64,000 nt of DNA from JAJPKK01 sp963844635 (GTDB taxonomy: Bacteria; Pseudomonadota; Alphaproteobacteria; Rhizobiales; Xanthobacteraceae): positions 434,001 to 498,000 of the forward strand of contig CAWJPD010000002.1 of the NCBI GenBank assembly GCA_963844635.1, given 5' to 3'. Numbering within the stretch: the stretch's first letter is position 1; each line of letters begins with the position of its first letter. Position numbers and translations under genes: made by a program. This document shows positions 1 to 8,902 of the stretch, piece by piece. The notes under the pieces were generated by a model. The model searched no databases and was not told the origin of the DNA. It saw only the letters and a program-made list of their open reading frames with translations.

Positions 1-566
1 ACCAGATCGTCGCCCACATGCTGGAGCTCGGAAAGAAGTCGCAGGAGATCGGCGCCGTTCTCGATATCGTTTCCGAGCTTGCCGAGCAGACCAACATTCT
101 CGCCATCAACGCGACGATCGAGGCGGCCGGCGCCGGCGACGCAGGCAAGCGCTTTGCCGTCGTCGCCGACGAAATCCGCAAACTGGCCGATCGCGTCGGC
201 GGTTCGACCAAGGAGGTGCGCACCCTGATCGACGACGTGAGAAGCGCGGTGAACACCACGGTGATGGCGACGGAGACGGGGTCGAAGGCGGTCGATGCCG
301 GCTCGCGGCAGTTCGGCGACGTCGCGACCGCTTTCAAGCAGATCGCCAGCTGGTCGCCACCGCGACCGATGCGGCGCGCGAGATCGAACTATCGACCAAG
401 CAGCAATCGACCGCGGTCGAACAGGTCAACATCGCGATCGCCAACGTCACCCAGGCATCGATGGAAACCGAGACCAGCGCCGGGCAAACCTTGCAGACGG
501 TTTCGCAGATGGCCGTGCTTGTCGAAGGACCTGCTGCGGATCATCCGGCCCGAATTGGCGGCCTGA
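1..566 (+). CDS. Methyl-accepting chemotaxis protein, C-terminal part (5' end outside window, two frameshifts)
   Basis: This is the cytoplasmic signalling end of a chemoreceptor, which would control the CheA encoded next. The conserved hairpin tip is visible as EQTNILAINATIEAAGAGDAG, followed by the FAVVADEIRKLADR helix, both hallmarks of the MCP signal domain. Reading is open from base 3. Sense moves to another frame near base 348, where one base seems missing, and returns near 514, where CTTGTCG seems to carry an extra T. The restored end is SKDLLRIIRPELAA and stop at 564-566. The sensor and membrane part lies upstream of the window. The frame changes are probably sequence errors, because residues between them (VEQVNIAIANVTQASMET) still match the family. 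Confidence 0.85.
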   Translation, partial: QIVAHMLELGKKSQEIGAVLDIVSELAEQTNILAINATIEAAGAGDAGKRFAVVADEIRKLADRVGGSTKEVRTLIDDVRSAVNTTVMATETGSKAVDAGSRQFGDVATAFKQIASWSPPRPMRRARSNYRPSSNRPRSNRSTSRSPTSPRHRWKPRPAPGKPCRRFRRWPCLSKDLLRIIRPELAA

Positions 567-581
567 ACGGCGGCATCGGAC

Positions 582-2637
582 ATGGCAACGGACCCGTACC
601 GATATTTTCGGCTCGAAGCGCGCGACCTGCTCGACCAATTCGCGAAGGGCATCCTCGAAATCGAGAAGCGCGGAAGCAGCGTCTCCGCGGTGCAGCACTT
701 GCTGCGGCTCGCTCATACACTCAAGGGCGCCGCGCGTGTCGTCAGGCAGCCAGAGATCGCCGAGCGCGCCCACGCCATCGAGGATGCGCTGGCGCCATTT
801 CGGGAAGACCTGAAGGGGCTTGCGCGGAGTGAGATCGATGCGTCCTCGCCCATCTCGATGAGATCGACGGCCGGCTCGCCGCCTTGGCGCCTGCAGAAGC
901 GGCAACGCCCACGAAAGCCGCCAAGCCGGTCGTCGATGAACCGGCGCGCACGGTGCGCGCCGATCTCGTCGAGATGGAGGCGGTGCTCGACGGCGTTGCG
1001 GAAACCCATGCGTTCCTGAATGGCTTGCGGGGCGCCGACGCGATGTCGAAGAGCTGCGGCACCTTGCCGATCTGTTGGCGGCCCAACTCGCGGCTTCTCG
1101 CGGCATCGGCATGGCCGCGGCGGCGAGCGGCCCAGCCAAATCCCGCGCGGAGGCATCGAACGCAACTGCGCTCGAGTTACGCCGCAAACTCGGCGGCCTT
1201 GGGCGCAAGCTTGGCTCGGCGGTCGGCCAGATGGATCGCGAATTGCGACAGTTGCGCGATGCCGCGGAGCGGTTGCGACTGGCGCCGGCCGGAACTCTTT
1301 TCACGGCGCTCGAACGCACCGCGCGCGATACCGCGCGCGCTCTCTCCAAAGAGGTCGCGTTTGAAAGCGGTGGCGGCGACCTTCGGCTCGACGCTCATGT
1401 TCTCGAAACTCTGCAAGGCGCGCTGATACAGCTCGTCCGCAATGCGGTGGCCCACGGCATCGAAACCCAAGCCGAGCGCCGGGCCATCGGCAAGCCAGCT
1501 ATCGGTCACATCGCCATCACTGTCGCCCGCCGCGGACGACGCATCGTGTTCTCCTGCCGCGACGATGGCCGTGGCCTCGATCTCGATGCAGTGCGCGAGG
1601 TCGCCACGAAGCGCGGCCTCATCGGCCCGGGGCGCCAAAGCCAGGACATCGTGCGCTTGCTGCTTCGGGGCGGCATCAGCACCGCGAGCGCGATCACCGA
1701 CGTGTCAGGCCGCGGCATCGGCCTCGATGTCGTGCGCGAGGCGGCGGAGCAGCTGGGCGGCGAGGTGCTGGTCCATACCGACCCCGGACGTGGCACAGCG
1801 TTCGATCTCGTCATCCCGCCGTCGCTGGCGGCCATGGAGGCGTTGCTGGTGCAGGGACGCAGGGGCGGCAGCGTCGCGGCCATTCCGCTGGACGCGGTCC
1901 GGCGCACGAAGAGGATCGCCGCCGCCGATATTTCCTTGGCCGGGCAGGGCGCCTCGATTGCGTGGGACCGGCAGCGGCTCGACTTCATCCCGCTCGCGGC
2001 CGCCGTAGACGGCGCACGCTGGTCGGCCGAGGGTGCGTGGAATGCCGTCGTGCTCGCCGCAGACGCCGGCTTGGTCGCGGTCGGCGTCGACCGTCTGCTC
2101 GGCACCGCAAAGATCGTGGTTCGTCCGCTGCCGAAAGACCTGCCGGCGAGCCCGGTTGTCGGCGGCGTTTGTCTCGACGCCGACGGCAATCCTCACTTGG
2201 TGCTGGATGCTGCCGGCCTCGTGGCGGCGGCGCATCGGGGCGGCCGGGCTGAGACTGTGGCAACAACGTCGCGACAACTGGTGCTGGTCATCGACGACTC
2301 CTTAACGACCCGCATGCTGGAACAGAGCATCCTGGAATTGGCCGGCTACGAGGTGGATGTCGCATTGTCGGGCGAGGAGGCGCTCGAGATTGTAGCGAAG
2401 AAGCCGTACGCGCTGATTCTCGTCGACGTGGACATGCCCGGCATGGATGGCTTCACTTTCATCGAGCGTATGCGCGCCGACCCGGGCTTGCGGCGCATTC
2501 CGGCGATCCTGGTCACCTCGCGCAACGCGCCGGAGGACCTGCGACGCGGGCGTGCCGTCGGCGCGCAAGGCTATATCGTCAAGAGCGAGTTCGATCAGGC
2601 CGAACTGCTCGCCATGATCCGCAAGCTGGCGGGATAG
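582..2637 (+). CDS. cheA: CheA-type hybrid chemotaxis histidine kinase with C-terminal receiver domain (two frameshifts)
   Basis: This kinase would phosphorylate the CheB and receiver proteins of this cluster. Domains in order are an N-terminal Hpt with HTLKGAARVV (phospho-accepting His), a dimerisation region, a CheA ATPase with N box LVRNAVAHGIE and glycine motifs DDGRGLD and SGRGIGLDVV, a CheW-like regulatory domain, and a receiver with VLVIDDSLTTRML and the acceptor Asp in ILVDVDMPGMDG. The frame changes near base 845 and again near 1030; from about 1040 the remainder, including kinase, CheW and receiver, is uninterrupted. It starts 15 bases after the chemoreceptor stop and ends 2 bases before cheB, so the genes form one operon. 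A fused receiver is typical of alternative chemosensory pathways, where it may act as a phosphate sink. Confidence 0.85.
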
Positions 2638-2639
2638 CC

Positions 2640-3817
2640 ATGGCGAGAACCAGTGTCCTCGTGGTCGAAGACTCCTTGACGGTCCGCAAGCGCCTGGTCG
2701 CCATCCTTCGTGCCGACCCGGAGATCGAACTGGTCGGCGAGGCCGCGGATGGGCGCCGCGCCATCGAAGCTCTGCCGGCAACAGCGGCCTGACGTGATCA
2801 CGATGGACATGGTGCTGCCGGTCATGAGCGGCGTTGCGGCGACGGAATACATCATGGCGCATTGTCCGACGCCGATCCTCGTGGTCTCGGCTTCGAGCAA
2901 TAGGGGCGAATTGTTCAGGCTCTACGAGGTGCTCGCGGCGGGCGCGGTGGACGTGCTGGAAAAACCCAGCGGTACCGCACTCGATGGCGCCTGGGAGCAG
3001 CGCTTCGTCTCGGCGGTGAAGCTGGTCGCACGCGTTCCGGTGGTCACCCGTCCACCCTCGCGCGGCCTCCGTTCTGCAACGACTGATGTGCCTGCGCACG
3101 CCCTGTCCCGCCCGATCTCTCGCCCCGACGAACCGGCCGTGGTTGTCCGGCCAACGGACACCGGTGACGGGACAGGGTTGCGCGACGGCCGATCTCCGCA
3201 GCCTGCCTTGCGCCATTTCCGCCACGCGGTCGTCGCGATCGGCGCCTCGACCGGCGGGCCGGGTGCGCTGGTCGAGGTCCTTCGAAGCCTGCCGCCGACA
3301 TTCCAGCTGCCGGTCCTGTTCGTGCTCCACATCAGCGAGCCCTTCGGGCAGGCGTTCGCCGAATGGCTGGACGGCCAGACCCCGCGACAGGTCCTGTTTG
3401 CGCGGGAAGGCGTGCCGGTCGCGGCCGCGGCAGGGCAGGTCGTGGTGGCGCCCGGCGGCCGCCATCTCACCGTGCGCGATGGCCGCCTGCATCTCAACCT
3501 CGATCCGGAGCGGCATTCCTGCCGTCCCTCGGTCGACGTGCTGTTCGAGTTGCTGGCGCAGGGATATGGCGCCACGGCCGCCGCCTGCCTGCTGACCGGC
3601 ATGGGCAAGGACGGCGCGCAAGGTCTCAAGCGCGTCCGCGAAGCCGGCGGCCTGACCATCGCGCAGGACGAGGCGACCTCGGTCGTCTACGGCATGCCGC
3701 GCGAGGCGGCGCTGCTTGGCGCTGCAAGCAGGTCCTGCCGCTTTCAGAAATCGGACCGCGCCTTGGGCGGTTGGCGAGCGCCGTCGCGCCGTTGCGCATA
3801 TGGAGGAGCGTGCATGA
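2640..3817 (+). CDS. cheB: Chemotaxis response regulator protein-glutamate methylesterase CheB (frameshifted)
   Basis: CheB demethylates or deamidates chemoreceptor glutamates and is activated by CheA. The N-terminal receiver starts MARTSVLVVEDSLTVRKRL, with the acceptor Asp in VITMDMVLPVMSG. The C-terminal methylesterase shows the nucleophile motif GASTGGPGAL, the His region VLFVLHISEPFGQAFA, and LLTGMGKDGAQGL with the catalytic Asp. A frameshift near base 2775 (CTGCCGGCAA where CTGCGGCAA gives ALRQQRPDV) and another near 3725 interrupt it; the restored end reads QVLPLSEIGPRLGRLASAV. The exact stop is uncertain, and a third indel would allow TGA at 3815-3817 overlapping the next ATG. Confidence 0.82.
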
Positions 3818-5870
3818 ACCCCGCGGTCCTGGTCGTCGACGACAGCCTGACGGTGCGCATGAACCTGATCGAGCTACTGGAAGAAGCGGACGCTGCCGGC
3901 GCTTGGCCTGCGCGACTCTGGCGGAAGGCACGGCTGGCCGCTCGCCGAGAATAACTTCGCCCTGGTCATCCTGGATGTGTCTGCTGCCCGACGGCGACGG
4001 CATCGAACTGCTGGCAGGAAATCCGCGCCATGCCGGAGACGCGGGACACCGCCGTGATGCTGCTGTCGACGGAAAGCGAGATCGGCGACCGCGTGCGCGG
4101 GCTGACGACCGGCGCGGACGAATATGTCGGCAAACCCTACGATCCCGGCTACGTGGTTGCGCGCGCGCGCGAACTGGTGCGCCGGAGCGCGGCGCCGCAA
4201 CACAGCGCCGCGTTGACCGTGCTGGTGATCGACGACAGCATCACCTTCCGCGAGGCCCTGAAAACGGCGCTGGAGGAAGCCTACTATCGCGTGGTGCGTC
4301 GCCGACAGCGGCGAGGACGGCCTGCGCGCCGCGGCGGACCTGCGTCCGGACTGCGATCATCGTCGACGGCGTGCTGCCCGGCATCGACGGCGCCACCGTG
4401 ATCCGGCGCATCCGGCTCGATGCGGCGTTGCGACGAATTCCCTGCCTGCTGCTCACCGCGTCGGAGGAGCGCGGCGCGGAAGTGCAGGCGCTCGATGCCG
4501 GCGCCGACTGCCTTCGTGCGCAAGGACGAAGACATCGCGGTCATCCTGGCCCGCCTCGGCGCCATGCTGCGGAGCGCCGGCGATCGTGCCGCCGATCGCC
4601 GCACGGCAAGCCTGCTCGGGCCGAAGAAAGTTCTGGCGGTGGACGACAGCGAAACCTATCTGCAGGAGCTCGCCGCGGCGCTGCGCGCGGACGGCTACGA
4701 AGTGGTCCTGGCGCGATCCGGCGAGGAGGCGCTGCGAACTGCTCGGCGTGTCAGCCGGTCGACTGCATCCTGCTCGACCTGATGATGCCCGGCATCGGCG
4801 GCCGGGAAACCTGCCGGCGCGTCAAGAGCGTGCCGGCACTGCGCGATATCCCGATCGTCATGCTCACCGCGGTCGAGGACCGCGACGCGATGATCCAGGG
4901 CCTTGGCGCCGGCGCAGACGACTACATCGCCAAGTCGAGCGACTTCGATCTGGTGCGCGCCCGCGTGCTCGCGCAGATTCGGCGCAAGCAGTTCGAGGAC
5001 GAGAACCGGCAAATCCGCGAACAGCTGCTTGCGCAGCCGAGCTCGAGGCGATCGAGGCGCGGGCAGCGCGGGAGATCGCCGAGACGCGAGCGGAGCTGGT
5101 GGACGAGCTCAAGGCCAAGAACGAGGAACTCGGAATCCTTCAGCTATTCGGTGGCGCATGACCTGCGCGCGCCTTTGCGCAGCATCGACGGCTTCGGCCT
5201 GGCCCTGCTGGAGGACTACGGCGATCGCCTCGACGACGACCGGCCAGCGAATATTTGCGCGTATGTTCGCGAATCGGCGCAGCAGATGGCGCGACTGATC
5301 GACGACTTGCTCGGCGCTTGCCCGCGTCACGCGCGAGGAGTTCCGCCGCGAGCGGGTCGATTTGAGCGGAATCGCGCGCGACATCGTTGCGGGGCTGACG
5401 AGGGGCGACCCCGAACGCAAGATCGATTCTCGTGATTCCTGAGCGCCTGCCCGCCGAGGGCGACAGCAGGCTGCTCGACAATCGCGTTCGAGAACCTGAT
5501 CGGCAACGCCTGGAAATACACCGGCAAGGTGGCGAAGCCGCGCATTGAGGTCGGCATCGTCGCCCATCCCTGCCGTGCCTATTTCGTGCGCGACAACGGC
5601 GCCGGCTTCGACATGGCCTATGCGAGCAAGCTGTTCGGCATGTTCCAGCGCCTGCACTCGGCGGCGGAGTTCGAGGGCACCGGCATTGGCCTCGCCACGG
5701 TGCAACGAATTATTCGCCGCCACGGCGGCCGCATCTGGGCGGAAGGCGAGGTCGGGCGCGGCGCCACCTTCTATTTCACCCTGGAAGGAACCATGCGGAT
5801 GCCTGCTGCCGCCGAGGCATCGGCGTCCGCCGTCTCGGATAGGCGCGTTTACGCGGGAGCAGCCCGATGA
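3814..5870 (+). CDS. Hybrid histidine kinase with three N-terminal receiver domains (about a dozen frameshifts)
   Basis: Reassembling the frames gives three consecutive CheY-like receivers followed by a HisKA/HATPase kinase. Receiver 1 begins MNPAVLVVDDSLTVRMNL with acceptor Asp in LVILDV; receiver 2 begins TVLVIDDSITFREALK with TAIIVDGVLPGIDG; receiver 3 begins KVLAVDDSETYLQEL with CILLDLMMPGIGG. A short coiled stretch follows (AELEAIEARAAREIAETRAE), then the phospho-His motif SVAHDLRAPLRSIDGF, the N box AFENLIGNAWKYTG and G boxes VRDNGAGFD and GTGIGLATV. It is the most damaged gene in the window. Its start codon overlaps the likely cheB stop, and its stop overlaps the next start. It probably integrates CheA output; the role of the stacked receivers is not known from sequence. 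Confidence 0.72.
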
Positions 5871-6319
5871 ACTCCGAATCCGTGATCCTGCTTGTTGAAG
5901 ACAATCCGCGTGATGAGGCGCTGACGCTTCGCGCCTTGAAAAAAAGCAACATCGCAAACAAGGTGGCGATCGCGCGCAACGGCGTCGAAGCGATCGACTA
6001 TCTGTTCGGACACAGCGCCGATGGCGCCCGCAACCCGTTGCCGCAGCTGATCCTGCTCGACCTCAAATTGCCGAAGATCGACGGTCACGAAGTGCTCCGT
6101 CGCATCCGCGCCGATGAACGGACACGGCTTCTGCCCGTCGTCATTCTCACGACCTCGATCGAGGACAAGGATCGGCTGGAAGGCTATCGTCTCGGCGCCA
6201 ACAGCTACATCCGCAAGCCGGTCGATTTCAGCGAGTTCGTGGAAGCCGTGGTTCACCTCGGCCTGTACTGGCTGGTGCTGAACCAGTCTCCGCCGATGCC
6301 GCGCGTTGACGCGCGCTGA
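5867..6319 (+). CDS. Rcp1-like single-domain response regulator
   Basis: An intact 150-residue stand-alone receiver with no output domain. It has the acidic pair VEDNPRDE, the acceptor Asp in LILLDLKLPKIDG, the Thr in VVILTTS and the Lys in YIRKPVDFSEF. The longer loop between beta-4 and alpha-4 and the NPRD motif fit the Rcp1 family, usually partners of bacteriophytochrome-like histidine kinases. The ATG overlaps the stop of the preceding triple-receiver kinase (ATGA), so it is the obvious phosphorylation partner. About 220 bases follow before the next gene, so the chemosensory operon probably ends here. Confidence 0.9.
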   Translation: MNSESVILLVEDNPRDEALTLRALKKSNIANKVAIARNGVEAIDYLFGHSADGARNPLPQLILLDLKLPKIDGHEVLRRIRADERTRLLPVVILTTSIEDKDRLEGYRLGANSYIRKPVDFSEFVEAVVHLGLYWLVLNQSPPMPRVDAR

Positions 6320-6539
6320 CCACGGCCGGATCATCCGACCTGCCGTTTGCTGCTTTGCGCGCACAAGTCGTGAACGACCGCGGTCTGACGCTCGGCTTCG
6401 GCGGCCGCCCCTCCCTCCGCTGCCGGCTTGAACTCAAACGAGAGACGTTGCCTCCAGGAACACGTCGCTGCTGCCGCGCGCAGGGTGAACGTGGTATGGT
6501 TAACGAAGACCCACACTGACCGACGTCCCGGATCACGAC

Positions 6540-7269
6540 ATGTTTCTCCAAGCATACCTTGTGGCGGCAAGCCTCGCGGGGCTGCCGGTCACGCCGGTTC
6601 GGGCCCAAACGAGCGCAATACCGAGCCGGAACGCCTGCTTTTCCGACGCGGTATCTTCCGCTCAACGGATCGCCGCGTGCGGCGCGCTGATCCGGTCGAG
6701 CAAGCCTGGTTCCGGCGTCAGGCCAGCTGCGCTGCTGCGGCGGGCCGGCGCCTACGGACAGCAGGGCAAATATGCGCAGGCCGTTGCTGACGCGAGCAGT
6801 GCCATTCATCTGGCTCCCTCCGCAATTGCCTATGCGAACTCGCGCGTTGGCCCATCACGACCTGGGTCACGAAGAGGAGGCCATTCGCGACAGCAACTCG
6901 GCACTGCGGCTCGCTCCGAGCAACGAGAATGCCCTTTTCGTCCGTGGCGCCGCCTACGAAGCGGAGGCGGATTACCAACGCGCAATCATGGATTTTACCG
7001 CGGTGCTGAAGCTCGATCCCAAACGCGCCGATGCGCTGTTTTCCCGGGGGGCGGCTTATTACAGTGCCGGCGATTATCGGTCGGCGGTCGAGGATTTCAC
7101 CGCATCAATAGACTCCGGACACGGCAATGCGACCGTGTTCTATCTTCGAGGCCTTGCGGAAAACGAGCTCGGCGAGGCGGCGGACGCCCGGGCCGACCTC
7201 GAACATGCCCACAAGCTCGACCCCCATTTGCAGCAGCCACGTCCGCCGCGGGGATCGCTGGATTTATAG
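6540..7269 (+). CDS. Exported tetratricopeptide-repeat protein (one frameshift)
   Basis: The N-terminus MFLQAYLVAASLAGLPVTPVRAQ is a likely signal peptide. A Cys-containing segment and four or five TPR motifs follow, for example AAGDYRSAVEDF-type helices and NALFVRGAAYEAEADYQRAI. The frame changes near base 6835, from HLAPSAIAYAN to RALAHHDLGHEEEAI, without loss of repeat phase, so a one-base error is likely. TPR proteins of this size are generic scaffolds in the periplasm and no partner is evident. An ATG alone supports the start; no strong ribosome-binding site was seen. Confidence 0.72.
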
Positions 7270-7275
7270 AGGCGG

Positions 7276-7420
7276 TTCGAGCGGGATGCGTTCAGTTTGA
7301 GTAGGCTTCCGCTCGATTATGGTCTGCGCACCCATCGCGGACTGCGCTCGACGACGGATGCGTGTTGATTTTGCGCATGATCTTTGGCTGAAAAGGCCGC
7401 AACTTTACGGGATCGATGCG
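7276..7420 (-). repeat. Dispersed palindromic repeat, copy A (inverted relative to copy B)
   Basis: On the minus strand this matches copy B at 8218-8356 over about 140 bases with scattered differences. Shared blocks include GAGCGGGATGCGTTCAGTTT, the CGGACTGCGCTCGACGACGG segment and TTTGCGCATGATCTT. The core is a degenerate hairpin of AAAAG/CTTTT type inside an outer GATCAT inverted repeat. With copy B it brackets one gene at 7656-8183. Confidence 0.8.
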
Positions 7421-7655
7421 CTTACAGACCTTTGTCACTTTGTTTACACGCGAAAGTGGTGTATCTCTAACCGGCGAGCTGCCCGCAGGACGTGCCGAAA
7501 GTCCTGACATTTTTACGGCAGCAAGCATGCCGTCGGCAGGCCCAGCAACCTTGAAATTACTCAGATGATCGTCTTCGCGGATGTCACCCGCGTCTGCGAT
7601 CTCGCGTTGCTTGCATTGCGAAACGTGATTCCTCACCAAGTCAAAGGAGTACACG

Positions 7656-8183
7656 ATGTCCCGACGCACCATACGCGCTCTGACGACCGTGACACTGCTG
7701 TCCTCATTTGCGCTACCGGCAGGCGATGTACTCGCCCAAGAGAAACAGCGAGTTTCTTTCAAGAATCCTGCTGAAAACCAGAAAATCACACAGCAACAAA
7801 ATGTCGATGTCGGAGATATGCCCAACCATATCGTACGGGTTTTCGAGGTTCACGGCGTCTTTCCCAATAACGCACCCGTCATCAACGGGCTCAAGCTCGT
7901 GGACGTTTGGTCCCGTGGCCTTGCCGACCTGACCGATGGCAACGGGAGCAGCATGCAATACACCGTGTTCGTGATGGAAAATGGCGACAAGATCATCAGC
8001 CGGTTTACCAACGTATTGCAGAACACCGCCGGAAAAGTCGCCGTTACAAGCAGTGGATACGTCACCGGCGGAACCGGGAAGTTCGTAGGCGTGCAGGGGG
8101 TCGCACGACAAGCCACCAACCTCGATTTTAGAACGGGTTCCGTCGAGACCCAGTACGATATCGAGTACACGATGGGCAAATGA
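7656..8183 (+). CDS. Exported hypothetical protein, possibly allene-oxide-cyclase barrel-like
   Basis: A 175-residue protein with a clear signal peptide (MSRRTIRALTTVTLLSSFA through DVLAQ). The rest is predicted mostly beta strand. The motif TGGTGKFVGVQGVAR resembles the glycine-rich turn of AOC-barrel-like secreted proteins, but the match is from memory and weak. A purine-rich GTCAAAGGAG precedes ATG at 7656. It is the only gene between two inverted copies of a dispersed repeat, so it could have moved as a unit or be an insertion hot spot. Codon use looks less GC-rich than in its neighbours. Confidence 0.65.
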   Translation: MSRRTIRALTTVTLLSSFALPAGDVLAQEKQRVSFKNPAENQKITQQQNVDVGDMPNHIVRVFEVHGVFPNNAPVINGLKLVDVWSRGLADLTDGNGSSMQYTVFVMENGDKIISRFTNVLQNTAGKVAVTSSGYVTGGTGKFVGVQGVARQATNLDFRTGSVETQYDIEYTMGK

Positions 8184-8217
8184 TCGGCACAAAGCCGCAG
8201 TTTCCAACGCTATGCGT

Positions 8218-8356
8218 GCATGATCCCGGAAAGTTGCAGACTTTTCGGACAAGATCATGCGCAAATTCAACACGCATCCGTCGTCGAGCGCAGTCCGCGA
8301 CGGGTGCGCAGAACAGAACCGAGCGGGAGAGATTCAAACTGAACGCATCCCGCTCT
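8218..8356 (+). repeat. Dispersed palindromic repeat, copy B
   Basis: It begins GCATGATCCCGGAAAGTTGC and continues AGACTTTTCGGACAAGATC then ATGCGCAAATTC. The inner hairpin is CGGAAAGT/ACTTTTCG and the outer arms are GCATGATC/GATCATGC. About 90 further bases after the core, to CATCCCGCTCTAG, are shared with the reverse complement of copy A. It lies 35 bases after the stop of the 7656-8183 gene and could also act as its terminator. Confidence 0.85.
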
Positions 8357-8400
8357 AGTGCAGATTGTTTTGTTATTTCACCCAATCGAGGGAGAACACC

Positions 8401-8787
8401 ATGAATCGGCACATCACGATAGGACTGGCAATGTTCGCAAGCGCCGCCGTTGGGGCCGCGGCCGTCCAGGTCCTTCATGCTCAGGCGCGGCCGCCTGCCT
8501 ATGGCGTTCTGGAAATCGCCGTTACCAATCAAGACGCGTACGAAAAGGAATTCCTCCCGCCTGTCAACAAGGCGCTCCAGGACGCGGGCGGCAAATACCT
8601 TGCGCGCGCGGGACGGACAGTGTCCTTCGAAGGGACGCCGCCTGCGCCACGCGTCGTTCTGATTCAGTGGGAGAGCATGGATAAGTTGCAAGCCTTTCAA
8701 AATTCGTCAGCTTACAAGGACGCGCAAACAATCGGCAGAAAATATGCGACGTTCCGCATCTACGGGGTCGAGGGTTTGGGACAATAG
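8401..8787 (+). CDS. DUF1330 family protein with signal peptide
   Basis: A 128-residue protein: an N-terminal signal or anchor (MNRHITIGLAMFASAAVGAA) followed by a single ferredoxin-like DUF1330 domain. Family features seen are YGVLEIAVTNQDAYEKEFLP, a GGKYLARAG turn, and VVLIQWESMDKLQAFQNS. ATG at 8401 was chosen because GAGGGAGAACACC lies just before it. The biochemical role of DUF1330 proteins is largely unknown. A strong hairpin 28 bases past the stop likely ends the transcript. Confidence 0.82.
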   Translation: MNRHITIGLAMFASAAVGAAAVQVLHAQARPPAYGVLEIAVTNQDAYEKEFLPPVNKALQDAGGKYLARAGRTVSFEGTPPAPRVVLIQWESMDKLQAFQNSSAYKDAQTIGRKYATFRIYGVEGLGQ

Positions 8788-8814
8788 CCCGAACTTGTTT
8801 TGCGGGTACTTGAA

Positions 8815-8837
8815 ACCGCCTCCTTTGGGGAGGCGGT
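8815..8837. terminator. Hairpin between convergent genes, candidate bidirectional terminator
   Basis: A perfect 9-bp stem, ACCGCCTCC at 8815-8823 and GGAGGCGGT at 8829-8837, with loop TTTGG. It lies between the stop at 8787 (plus strand) and the stop at 8903 (minus strand). There is no long U tract on either side, so it is a terminator by position and stem strength only. Confidence 0.6.
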
Positions 8838-8902
8838 CCGTCCTTCGCGGTCCGTGAAAGTATGAGCTCGACAGCTCGCACGAACTTTCCTCACTCGCCC
8901 AC

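Noticed and set aside
2302..3621. Minus-strand open frame of 439 codons opposite cheB and the cheA receiver
   Set aside because: The plus strand carries clear CheA and CheB motifs throughout; the minus frame is Arg/Gly/His-rich without domain sense.
7319..7507. Short plus-strand frame across repeat copy A
   Set aside because: It lies largely inside a dispersed repeat and has no ribosome-binding site or protein-like composition.
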